Assembly (NCBI GenBank): GCA_028274465.1
Contig: CM051455.1
Location: forward strand, 96,294,365 to 96,358,364
Direction of reading: 5' to 3'
DNA: 64,000 nt
From: Plantago ovata
Lineage: Eukaryota; Streptophyta; Magnoliopsida; Lamiales; Plantaginaceae
Both the position numbers and the translations under genes were made by a program. Under the pieces are notes generated by a model that saw only the letters and a list, made by a program, of their open reading frames with translations, did no database searches and was not told where the DNA came from. The stretch's first letter is position 1. Each line of letters starts with the position of its first letter. This document shows, one piece after another, positions 24,388 to 35,024 of this stretch.

Positions 24388-24438
24388 TAGTAGGTGGATA
24401 TATAAACCCATATTGATTATCATATAAATCCATATTAA
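24388..24438. other. Unresolved junction sequence
   Basis: This short AT-rich stretch lies between the broken end of element C and the PIF transposon. It shows partial inverted similarity to 28091-28120 (words GGAT, TAAACC, CATAT, TTATC in order). It may therefore be an inverted LTR scrap or an outer part of the transposon end. TAA at 24436-24438 is the proposed target duplication. Confidence 0.35.
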
Positions 24439-25135
24439 AACATGTTTGGTAGACATAATGATTTGTATTACTAATCTAATCCACGTTCAGTACTATAGAT
24501 TACTAATATGATTTAACTATTTTTTTGTATAATTACATAATTTTTTTTTTTAAATTTGCACCATGGATCATTTAAATGCAAGGAAGAAAAGTAGCAGCAG
24601 GGACCATACCTCTTCTGAAGCACGATTACAAGTCACAAAAACGTCCTGGTTTCAAAATAAAGTCATGAAGCATACTGATCAGACTCAATTATCAGTTGTG
24701 AAGATGTGGTGGTCTATACACCACACAAAAATGAACTAAATGAGCTGCCATATTCGGAGCCACGAAGGCTAAACGGGACATATAAAATGTCATCATGTTC
24801 AGCAATATCTCAACCATGATTGGAGATTACACCACCATGTAAAGAAACCAGATATGAATGCTTAGTAGTAAAAGCAAAGCAACCTGTAATATCAAGGTTT
24901 ATGGCTCTCGAGCCTCGCTTAACCTTAAGCATGGCACAGGACAACAAAGATCTTATATGGATCAACTCAAACCACAAAATCACATAACACTACTAGTTCA
25001 ACTAAAACCCAAAAACATTTCACTTATAACTCTCAAAGGATAATTCAAAGTCTTCAAGGCACCATGACCAACCATGTCCAAAACTTAAATGCAAATAACA
25101 AAACATCATGAAAAGAAAAGAAATAAATAAAATAA

Positions 25136-26204
25136 TCAAAATCTACCACCTAAGATGTTTGCAACGTAGCCAAGCTGATCATCAGGATCCATTGCAACAA
25201 AAAGTTGCAAATTCATAGGCTTGTCCACGAGCTTTTCAGCAACCTTAAGTCTGTGAACCTGAGACAAAGTCGGCATGTTCTTTAAAGCTTCCATAGCACG
25301 TTTAGCATTCGGGTTTCCATTACATAATTTTTCAATAGATTTGTTCAAACCAAGTAACGCCTCTTTTGTCTCGTTCATGAATGAATTCATCATGACACTC
25401 AATGAATCATCAAAACCAGAATGATCCATCTTCTTTTTTTTTGCTCCACCTCCAGCAGTTGGAGAAACAACGTTATCGTGATTAGAGTCTCCATCGTCAT
25501 CTTGAACAAAGTAACAATCAGTGAAATAGGTATCATATCCAGAATTCTTATCTTTTTCCTTAGTACGATTCATATTCTCTCCTTCCATTTTCTCAGCACT
25601 TCTTTTCTCCCGCTCCTGTTTCTCATTCGTAGAAAAATCACAAGATTTCTCCCTTGTAGCCCTATCTTCTATTCCAAAAATTTCACACCAATCTGCATAA
25701 TACGGAAATGCATTTCCCCTAACCTTATCAACTTCCTTCCCACTCTACATTAAGAACATGCCAAAAGTAAATGTCACAAAACTTATATTTATAAAGCACT
25801 AAAAACAGAAACAGAATTATTTTAATAATTACCTGTTTCAAAGCAGACCATAGTTCATCAGTTTCAGCAAGAACCATATTACTACCATGATCCCAATTAC
25901 ACCCATTTAATCTCGCAATATCATAAACCATAATCCATTCCCTCTTCCAAACGGTTAGCTTAGAATTGACATTGATCTCCACAAGGGTACATTCAGGCAT
26001 AATCCTTTTCATTTCATCCTTCACAGCACTGTAGAAACTACCTCTCCATCCATTTCCGGACCTCCAACCCCCCTTGATGAGCTCTTTTACCACACCTATG
26101 CAAACAAGTTCCTCATTCTTTGACCAAAACCGTTTCGGAGCTTTTTTACGTCGTCCACGCCCTACCTTTTCTTGTGGTATCTGCGTGCCTGATTGACTGT
26201 CCAT
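25136..26204 (-). CDS. PIF/Harbinger Myb/SANT-like partner protein (one intron)
   Basis: In this superfamily the transposase needs a partner with a Myb/SANT-like DNA-binding domain. The first exon (26204-25833) has a basic start (RGRRKKAPKRFWS), then a trihelix-like Myb domain with spaced tryptophans (FWSKNEELVCIGVV, NVNSKLTVWKREW, GCNWDHGSNMVLAETDELW). A canonical intron follows (donor CAG|GTAATT at 25832, acceptor TTCTTAATGTAG at 25745, 88 bp). The second exon (25744-25136) holds a charged linker, KKKKM, and a C-terminal block with MDPDDQLGYVANIL. Joined, the frame is open for about 326 residues. It is one of the few apparently intact genes in the window. Confidence 0.8.
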
Positions 26205-26367
26205 GCCTGTACCATTGAAGTAGGGTTAATTACAAAATCACATACATGCAAATTTATGGTATATAAAGAAGTTTACTAGACAAACATTTGAAAGAAAGAA
26301 AAACAAAGATAAACATTGAAGTTTATTAAGCAAATGTTAAAAACACAAAATCCTAGAAAATTGTACT

Positions 26368-27514
26368 CTAACGATTATGCCAATCATTGTACATGTCTAT
26401 TGCTAGATTATCTCTCCATTCTGCCCACTCATCTGATGGATCAACGACATCAATATAATCAGTGTTATCCACAATTTCTGGTACGTCATTAAACTGGTTC
26501 TCAATTGGATCCACTGCCATCTCAAACCTAATAAAATTATGGAGTAAGAAACAAGCCATAATAATTTTGTTTTGCACGGATAAAGGATAGTAAGTGTTGC
26601 TTCGGAGACAAGCCCATCTGCCTTTGAGTTTTTCGAATGACCACCATCACCCAAATAATAACAACCTGAAAGTTGGACGTAAATTTGTTACCACAGTTTT
26701 TATAAGAAGGTACTTTACGTTATTTAAAAAATAATTAATATTACTATATAGTTGGTTATAAGTTATAACTTGTAGGTACTTGCAGGCCTGGTTCTCTAGA
26801 CATTGCATCACGTAACACTCTACTATCTGCTGCTGATCCCTCCCATCCAGCTAATACGTAGATGAAGTTCATATTCTTATCGCACACGGCTAACACATTT
26901 GTGAAGATTTCACCTTTTCGAGATCTATACCTATTTTTAATATCAAGTGGCACCCTCACCTTCACATGTGTTCCATCTAGTGCGCCCAAACATCCCTACA
27001 ATCAATCATTGTGAGTATTAATTTAAACTAATAGAACATATAAAGTAGTTCATCATTAAAGAAGTGGTAATGAGGTTAGGTTATTTACTGGAAAATATTT
27101 CCACACAGGATCAACTGAATCTTCGATGATTGGTTCTGGATGAGCCAAAAACATGCGATAGACCCGCAGAAGTGCATCCAACGTACGGTTAAAATATAGA
27201 CTAACGGTAGCCCCTGACCTTTTATAATATAATTTTGTGGAAACGTTCTTATTATGGTTGGCAAGAATATTTAGGAAGAGTGTCACTTGCTCAGTCACAC
27301 TCACATACTTTTCATCTTCAAGAGCACCCGAATTACGCAAAATCTGACAAAGCCTACCAAATGCATTCCTATCCATCCTCAATTCATCAATGCATACAGT
27401 TTCATTTAATCGAACAAGACCACTAAGGTGTTATATTTGCTTAGGGATCTTTTTAATCATACTATATCTCTTGCTTCTCTTGCGCTTTCGAGTTGCTTGA
27501 TGACGTTCAAGCAT
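26368..27514 (-). pseudogene. PIF/Harbinger transposase, internally deleted
   Basis: This is a DDE transposase (DDE_Tnp_4 type). The likely start is the ATG at 27514, followed by a basic RKRKRSKR segment. A TAA at 27432-27434 interrupts it, then the N-terminal helical block (RMDRNAFGRLCQILRNSG) continues to 27089. An intron follows (26996-27088, donor CA|GTAAAT, acceptor GATTGATTGTAG). The next exon carries the first two catalytic Asp motifs, [11 protein letters not shown] and [17 protein letters not shown] further intron near 26760-26660 is likely. After YYLGDGG the frame shifts, and the segment that should carry the third acidic residue is missing. The C-terminal block (FEKLKGRWACLR, KIIMACFLLHNFI) remains. 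Probably inactive. Confidence 0.82.
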
Positions 27515-28090
27515 AATATAATACCACAAGAGCATAACCTTCATTCTTATCCTTAAGTCAGTCATGTACAATCCAACTAATAAAATGACCTTAGATTTCC
27601 AACATAATTAATCAACAACAACAATCAATAACAAATATTAGGAATCAATAACATCTTTGGGTAAGAATTACTCACATCAAATAGACTTGAACGACACTGT
27701 AGCTAGGGTTTTGGTATTGCACTTCGATCTGAATGTATGGGTGATATATAGCCGCATATCCCACGAATTTCGTTGTAAGTTGGGAAGATAATCATCATTT
27801 GAGCGGGCAGTTTAGAACAAAATCCCGCCAGATTGAGAGAGACGAAAGAAAATTTTAAGCCAGATTAAGATGAATGGAAACAGAATGATCGAATAAAGAG
27901 GAATAAAGAGGCGTATTAAAGAGTATATGTCCTGGAGCCCTGATTTAGAATACACGGTTATATGCGGGCCGAGCGTATACTTACCTAATGGCCCAAACTT
28001 TTATACAATTTACTAAACATGGATTAAGACGTAATACGAATCAGTATATGTCTTTATTTAGCTAATTACATCCTACTAAACACCTCCTAA

Positions 28091-28141
28091 GATAAGATAT
28101 GAGGTTTATTACAAATCCTATCACTAATGATTCTCAGAAAC
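28091..28141 (-). repeat. Element F (SIRE) 3' LTR, truncated left piece
   Basis: The stretch lines up with element D's LTR near 50575-50630 (shared words GATAAG, TGAGGTT, TTACAA, CCTATC, GATTCT, CAGAAAC). The outer ~390 bp of this LTR is missing. It ends with GAAAC, the duplication made by element E. Confidence 0.75.
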
Positions 28142-29342
28142 TGATGAACGTGTATTTTACACTTTCATTCGAGTCTTTTTCACCTATTTTAGCTATCCTC
28201 TATGTTAATTTAGCTATATTTTAGTGCATTTTATTAGAATAGTATCACGTTTCCCTTTAGTTTCTATTTTACAGGTTTTGGGTGAAAAACGAGGTTTTTC
28301 GGGCAATTATATTGAAGTAGACAAGGAATTGGTGTTCCGAAGGCGTTTTTGGGATATCTAGAAGATTTCGGATAGGATTTAAAGTCTAGGGGTCGAGTGT
28401 GAAGGCTAAAAGGTCACTAGAAGGCAAAAACCGAGTCCGAAAAAGAAAAGAAATCCAAAAACGCGTCGAAAATGCATAACCAGCCGACTGGAGGTCCCGG
28501 GCGAGTCGCCCGGGACGTGGGACGAACCGTCCCACACCAGGCGATTCGCCCGGTGTGTGGGGCGACTCGCCCCACACCTGCCGAATACCTATATATAGTT
28601 GCTCAGTTTTCTCCGTTTTTCATACTTTCTTAGACCTTTTCTCTCACCTTTCTGATTAGTTTTAGGTAGGAATTCTCCAGAGCCCGTTCTGGGGATTCTT
28701 AGCATAGGAGATACTTTTTCTTATCGTTTTGGAGCTTGTAAGATCGCGATTCTTCGGAGATTGACAACCTTTGGTAACATTGTATCTTACAGTTTTTCTA
28801 TTCATATTTATTTATCTTTCAACATGTTTTCATTCAATCTTGCTATGATTTTTGTTGATTGCATGCCATCTATGAGTAGCTAAATTTCTCGTTGGTGATA
28901 GTATGTGATTTCTTAGCGAAGGGTTAATAATTATGCTGGTGGCTGTAAAGCGAATTAGACTTTGAGTTATTGCTTTATTTCTTTGATCTATCTAAAACCT
29001 CTATCTTCGTAGTGTTGAATTATAACGAACACAATTGGACAATTCATTGATCAAAGATCTCTATGCAAAACGATCGGGTACTTCATGCATGATTATTAAC
29101 CTGCTATGCTTTGAATGATCATACTGTCACTAACCTCCATTATCTGATAAGAAAAACCTTTGCTAAGTCGTTTGTTGATTTTATTTTTAAGTTAGATTTG
29201 ATAAAGCTAGTTATAGTCGTTAGAGATCGACACTCGAGGTTATTTTACTGCTACACTACGGTTTTTGTTGTAGTTGTGAATTGCCTTTGGCTAAATACAA
29301 ATTTATTTGATTAATGAGAATTTGACAAATTCCGGTTCATCA
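28142..29342 (+). repeat. Element E 5' LTR
   Basis: The 1201-bp repeat runs from TGATGAACGTG to GGTTCATCA. It contains the palindrome cluster at about 28496-28577 and the TATA box at 28589-28598. Few substitutions separate it from 35025-36222. Confidence 0.93.
28496..28598 (+). promoter_or_regulatory. LTR promoter: palindrome cluster plus TATA box (E, 5' LTR)
   Basis: Four consecutive hairpin units (cores CGGGCGAGTCGCCCG, GGGACGAACCGTCCC, GGCGATTCGCC, GGGGCGACTCGCCCC) end 12 bp before CTATATATAG. The 3' LTR copy is at 35376-35481. Confidence 0.7.
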
Positions 29343-29345
29343 AAT

Positions 29346-29363
29346 TGGCGCTGTTGCCGGGGA
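29346..29363 (+). other. Element E primer-binding site (tRNA-Asp)
   Basis: TGGCGCTGTTGCCGGGGA lies 3 nt after the 5' LTR. It is complementary to the tRNA-Asp 3' end with one mismatch compared with element A. Confidence 0.88.
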
Positions 29364-29505
29364 CTATACTCCATTTTTCTGTTTGGCTTTTATTTATTTT
29401 CAGCATTCAATTCCTAGTTCTAGTTGTTTTTATTTTCCTATTTAATCTCTCTCTGATACCGATTTCTCTGTATCTCTACACAGTCTTTTCAAGGAAATCG
29501 ACGGA

Positions 29506-31392
29506 ATGGCAGAAGCTAGACCACTGAAAGCATGGGTTCAACCCTCCAAGGATCATATGAGGGGACCGACGATTGTTCTTTCGTCTGCAACTCGTGATCT
29601 GGAAATCAAGAACAACGCGTTCCAACAACTTCCGAGGTTCTATGGCTTAGCAAGGGAAGATGTGATGGGGTACTTGCACGATATCGATGATTTCGTCAAC
29701 CAACTCCCACGATCCGGAGCTGAAATAACAACGAATGAGTTGAGAATGAAGGTTTTTGCTATGGGGCTTGGCGACAGAGCCAAGTCATGGTTGAGTTCTC
29801 TACCGGCGGGCTCACTGGACACTTGGGAGAAGGTTTTTTCAGCTTTCATGGAGAAATACTTTCCTCACACCTTGACTACCGCGCTTAAGGCGCAAATCAC
29901 TGGGTTCAAACAAGACTATGATGAGACCATCTACACCGCGTTTGAGAGGTTTCAAGACCTCATGAACAAGTGCCCTCACCATGGTTTTGAGCTTTCGGAT
30001 CTAGTCCAACACTTCTACAATGGACTAATCTTCGAGAACGAACAAGTGGTGGATTTCCAATGCCGTGGCAATATTTGGGAGGAAACCACGGAAGCCGTCT
30101 GGGCGGTTTTCGAAAGGCTTGCTAAAGGTTCGCAATTCAAGGATCCAAGAGCAATGGCTAGGAGACGTGGACCTGAAGCTCCAGCTACTCAAGAAGTCCC
30201 TATGTATGGGGGGAATGGGGATCGATTCGAGTGCTTTACCAACAAATTGAAGCAAGTCCTCAAGAGCGCCACAGGAACATCTGTGTCAAACGAAGTTTGC
30301 CGAATATGCAAGAACTATGGGCATGGGGCTCATATGTGTAGATCGGATCTTGCATACGATGATGGCAATTGGGTTCAAGGAGGCGAAGAGGAAGCCTTTG
30401 CTACGAAATTTGGTACTCAAGAAGCTAGCTACGGTCAATATGGTAGGAATCCTCGAGGTGGATTTTGGAGAAGAGGATTCCGGAACAATCAAGGATACGC
30501 ACCGGCTAACCAAACTTATGGCCCTAACCAAGACCGTAGTAGGCTTAACTATGGTAATGATCACTGCGAAAATCCTGCTCCGAAAGAGAAACCGAAGTCG
30601 AAGACAGCTCTACTGATGGAAAACTTGCAAAAGATGGTTGATCACACCCAAAGTTTTCTCAAACGTTATGAAGAAGATTCTGAGAAGACTAGGGCGAGGC
30701 TTGATCGATTGGAAGAGAGCACTAGGCTTGCCCATCAAAAGATGCAAGAGTTAATTGACCGAGGAGCAAGTAGGGAGCAAGGGAAGCTGCCTAGCAACAC
30801 TGAGAAGTCAATGTCCATTACCTTAGTGGGTGATCTACCTATTGAAATCACCATCAAGAAGGTTGCTAAGTGTGAGTGTTGCAAGGATAAAGAACCCCCA
30901 CTAGCCAAGGAAGAAGAGAAGGACCTTCGTACTGATGAGAGTGAAGAGGAGCAAGAGGATCCCGAGCCACTCCCTCAAAGTTTCGATGTTAAGGTTGGGA
31001 TTGGTGAACTTGAAGATGTTCGTTCTACACTGGATACAGGATCTTACTCTAATGTGCTCCCAGTTAATGTGTTCGAGAAAAGTAGCCTTGGAAAACTATC
31101 TGAGCATAAGGCTATTGTGCAATTGGCGGATGGATCCTTTGTGAGACCCTAAGTCGTTGTGAAGAACGTATTGGTCAATATTGGTGAAGCATCTGTGTAC
31201 ACCAATTTTGTAGTTTTGCCGGTGTCTACACCTGGAATGGGGGATGTTGTTCTCTTGGGGCGAACGTTCTTGACTAAACTACGCTTCGTGATAGACATCT
31301 ACCGAAGGACTTGCACCATTGAGGTGGATGGCAAGCGACATGTTTTGCGAGCCATATTTAATCCACCTGATGCTTCTCACGCCATTAACTAA
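29506..31392 (+). pseudogene. Element E gag-protease, one in-frame stop
   Basis: This is a gag-protease polyprotein of about 628 codons. The capsid domain shows LPRFYGLAREDVMGYLHDI, AMGLGDRAKSWLSSLP, TWEKVFSAFMEKYFP and CPHHGFELSDL. The zinc knuckle VCRICKNYGHGAHMC follows near residue 265, then a charged coiled-coil-like region. The protease motif STLDTGSYSNVLP lies near residue 510, with the catalytic DTG intact. A TAA at 31150-31152 falls between the active site and the flap region. The same frame then continues to a natural-looking end at 31392 and includes the protease block DVVLLGRTFL. Apart from this stop it looks functional. The gene ends after protease with no pol. Confidence 0.85.
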
Positions 31393-34300
31393 TGTGGTCT
31401 TGCTGGCTATGTTCATTCTTATTCACAGGTTCGTGGCATGAGGAGAAGATCCATGAAAGGGAAGTCTAGTACCCTCAAGAAGAAGAGTTAGGCGCAAGGA
31501 GTCGAGTCAAAGACTATAAACAATGGCGCTATCCGGGAGGCAACCCGAAGTTTTTATTGTTTTTTTACCGCTTTATTGCATGCATTCATACGTGGAACAA
31601 TTTTCTTTTCTTATGTGAATTTGTTCGTTTTATGTTTGAGTGAACTTTTTCGAGTGGTTTTGTGAGTAAAATGGTTTTCGGGGTATAAAAAACTGAGTTT
31701 TCGAAAAAATATCATCTCCCCACCTCAGGAGGTGGGGGGCGAATCGCCCCACATGTCTAGAGAGCTCCGCGCCCTCTGGACGTGCGGGGCGATTCACCCC
31801 ACATTTGGGGCGATTCGCCCCGCACGGGGGGACTCGCCCCACGGAATCTGAAGATTAAAAACGGGAGAAAACCCCGTTTCTCCTCATTTTCTTCATCTTC
31901 TTCACTTCTTACTCCCCAAAATCCGAAAAAAGCAAAAATTCTTCAATCCTTCATAAAATCTTCAATTTTCCATCAAATTTTGTGTTCTTTAGCTTCAATC
32001 GAAGCCCATTACGTGCTCTTTCTTTTCATCCGAACAACTTTCACTCTAGTGCATTCGTTTTCCAGATCTGATGTATCTTCACATGAACCCTAATTTTTCA
32101 TATTTGGGGGTTTTCTGATTTGTGCTTCAATTAGGCTTATATGATGTATGGGTAGGTTGTTTGTGTAATTAGAAACGTTATTCACTATCAATTGCATGCT
32201 CAATTATGCTTGGATTGTTGGTTTGAGAATTTTGCTACTAGATGTCTTTATCTTGTTATGCAATGTATCTTTTTCTTCCATTCCTTACATATGATTGTGT
32301 TTACTTATGTAATAATGATGGACATGATGGTAGAATGCATAATTGATGAGTTTGAGGATTTATGATGCTAGAATTTTCGCTACTATGGTATGAATTGAGC
32401 CTTATTATTTAGGGTTATTGGTTGTCTAGCACGAGCGTAATACGATATGTACATGTCAAAATTATTTTGGTGTGTTGCATGTTAGTAGCTAGACTGGACA
32501 TGGAGGTTTTGAGGAGTTCGATTGTTGTAGATATCACTCGTATGTTCACTCTTGCATTTGCATATGCATGAGTCAGTTTTGTGTCATATGAGGTACTAAT
32601 TGTTGTTTGTAGGAACCATGCGACAAAGGGAGAGGAGCACTCCCGTTTGGCTACTATGAAGTATTGGAGGGGGATCGATTACAACCATGTCAAGGAGAGT
32701 GATCTCGTTAGAGGTGCGTTCGAGCCACGGGGTCTTGCAACAACGTCGCGGTTTATCCAAAAAGAGGAGCGAGAATCCACCAGGAGTGAGCACTCTTATG
32801 TCTATTCATGCACCACCGAAGGGATTGAAACAAATATTACGACAGCAATCTGTCACAAGGACTGCAAGGTTCGAGTGAATAGGAAGGTACCGGGATGACC
32901 TCACCACAACGGATTCAGTCTTGAGTCGACAGTGGTGATGAAGTTCCGAATCACTAGCTTGATTCCAAAACATAATGACATGGACACCCAGCCCCTCTTA
33001 GGGGTGCCCCTCGACTGCCTCTAAAGGGAGCGCCATATAGACATCGGGAGCATCAACCGTAGAGAATGTGGTCGACATTGGAAAAAATGGAAGAAGACCT
33101 CTGAGTATCCGAGCAGCTTACTGTAACTTCCTCGGGGTGTAAAACGTTGGAGAGGGAGGCTCTGAGACCACTGCTCTTTCCCCTTCAACAGTTCACAACC
33201 TATTGGAGAGATACCGGATGGAAGATTCCATAACTGCGGCGGCTAATCTTGAGGATTCTCTTCGACAATGCAACTCTACTAGTGATGATGGTGGTGACAG
33301 TAGTGATAATGAAGACAATAGGGACAATGAGGATGCCATGAATACTGATGGAGGAGTTGGTCCTATCTGATCTATTAATGGAACTACCACCACCACCACG
33401 AGCTCCGATGATCACCAATAAGGCCCCTCGAGCAGTCTCAATACCTTAAATCCAGCGTACTTAGCCGACCGAGGCCAAACCACGCGGTAACATCTAGTAT
33501 CACATCTTATTTCCTCATTTTCTTACTGCTAGGGACTAGCTTTAAATTCATGAGGGGGGATGGGATTTAAGTGAACTAGTGTTGTTAGTTTGGAGCTTGG
33601 GATTGGTAGGTTGAGTATAGGACCTTGCATGTTTATCCGTCTGCATTTGCATTTGCACGTTTACCGCTTTCTTAGTATGTAGTTGCATACACTACATTCA
33701 TCCTAGGATAGTCTTGCATGTTTTATGTGAAGTTTATTGCCAAATTTTTTTGAACTTTTTTATTGGGTAGATTAACTAATTATGACATTAATCATATGCT
33801 TCATCTCTATGAATTTGTTTGAGGTTTTTCTCGCTTGGCTTATCACATTTATGTATTGCACTTAGTTAAGCTTGGTAGTCTCGACATCACTTAGTGGTGT
33901 TTTCTCTACTGCGATTCACGAAGGCATTTATAATAGGATGATGCATATTAGGGTCTTATGGTTGTTTTCCCGAGTAATTATGTACTTAAGAGGCAAGAAG
34001 TCTTCACCTTGCTTTGAGATTGCTAAATGCCTAGGAAGGAGGTAGTGTGAGATTGTGTGATCCTTTGTTTGCAGCCTATTTTTTCGAATAGGTTTGGGGA
34101 GGGGGTTATGCTATCATTTGACTTGTTTAGTGTGTGTTGTGAGTTTATTTTTCCTTTTTCGTAAGGTTTGTACTCCAACCTATTCTTTCGAATAGGTTTG
34201 GGGAGGGCGTTTGTGAGTCATTTTAATTTCTTTTTCGTTGTGCTACTGCTGGCTCAAAAAAGAGAAAAAAAAAAGAAAAAGGAAAATTCCAGAAAAAAGA

Positions 34301-35011
34301 AAAAATCTGGAAAAGGAAAAAAAAGAAAGAAAAAAAAAGAAAAGACCCCAAAAAAGCAAAGAAGTGTAAAAAAAAGAAGCCAAAAAGCAGTTTAGCAAAA
34401 TGTTTGTCTCGTTTTCCAATTCATGTAATGTTCGTAATCGAGTTGTATTTCTGTCTTTCGTTTTGTTTGAGTGTCATCTGTTCTAGACCACCCTCGTCCT
34501 GCCATTCAGGAAGTGGTAAATCCGCAGTTTAAAGCTCTCATAAAATTCCGGTTCTGAGAATAGCTTAAGGCTTTGCTTGAGAGATGGGTAGAATAGGGGA
34601 GTGTTATGTTTTTTAGGGAACCCTCCTTCGTTTGATGAGAGCCAGTATTGGTTCGACCTCTTTGAGGAAAATTCTTAACTTGGTGAACAGCAGTAAGTCC
34701 TCAGTTTCATAGGCACGGGACAACCATTCGTATTTTAACATGTTTCATGACGTCGTCACTGACTAGGTCCAGATAGAGAATGTTACGAGAGATTATCTTG
34801 CTTGACATAAGTGTTTATGTGAATGTGTATGAGTCAATCGAGGCATTCTTCAACCTATATTCATGTTATGATTTGTATGGTTTTTGTTCATATGTTTTTT
34901 GATAGATTCAATAGATTAGTTCATTTCATTTGGCATGAGACTCCATTTTTTGTGTTGCATTGTTTTTTGTATTAGAGTCTAGCTTAGTTGCTTACGGACA
35001 AGCAAAGGTTC
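31393..35011 (+). other. Element E non-coding 3' region
   Basis: These 3.6 kb hold no supported gene. Features seen are: a TATA-like TATAAAAAA at 31684-31692; a second palindrome cluster (31718-31843) of the same type as in the LTRs; a segment shared with element A (about 33650-34060); two hairpin-plus-GGTTTGGGGAG modules (34091-34101 and 34195-34205); and a purine-rich tract (34255-34395). Short open frames, including one of 105 residues at 32581-32898, have no recognisable domain. Confidence 0.75.
31718..31843. repeat. Internal palindrome cluster of element E
   Basis: Hairpin units built on GGGGCGATTCGCCCC-like cores lie in an internal region. They match the style of the LTR promoter cluster but are not followed by a TATA box. 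Confidence 0.7.
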
Positions 35012-35024
35012 GGTTTGGGGAGTT
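35012..35024 (+). other. Element E polypurine tract
   Basis: GGTTTGGGGAGTT directly precedes the 3' LTR, matching element A's tract. Confidence 0.85.

Larger units (their letters stand above)
24439..28087 (-). mobile_element. PIF/Harbinger DNA transposon
   Basis: This class II element carries its two usual genes on the minus strand, a DDE transposase and a Myb/SANT-like protein. The ends are proposed from imperfect terminal inverted similarity (left ATGTTTGGTAG, right CTACTAAACAC) and a flanking TAA at 24436-24438 and 28088-28090, the 3-bp target type of this superfamily. A second similarity block (TGATTTGTATTAC against GTAATACGAATCA, inverted) lies just inside both ends. Exact ends are uncertain by up to about 50 bp. 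It sits beside or inside a SIRE LTR fragment. Confidence 0.75.

Noticed and set aside
32581-32898. Open frame of 105 residues in element E
   Set aside because: No domain, no counterpart in element A that I could see, and no start context; probably chance in non-coding DNA.
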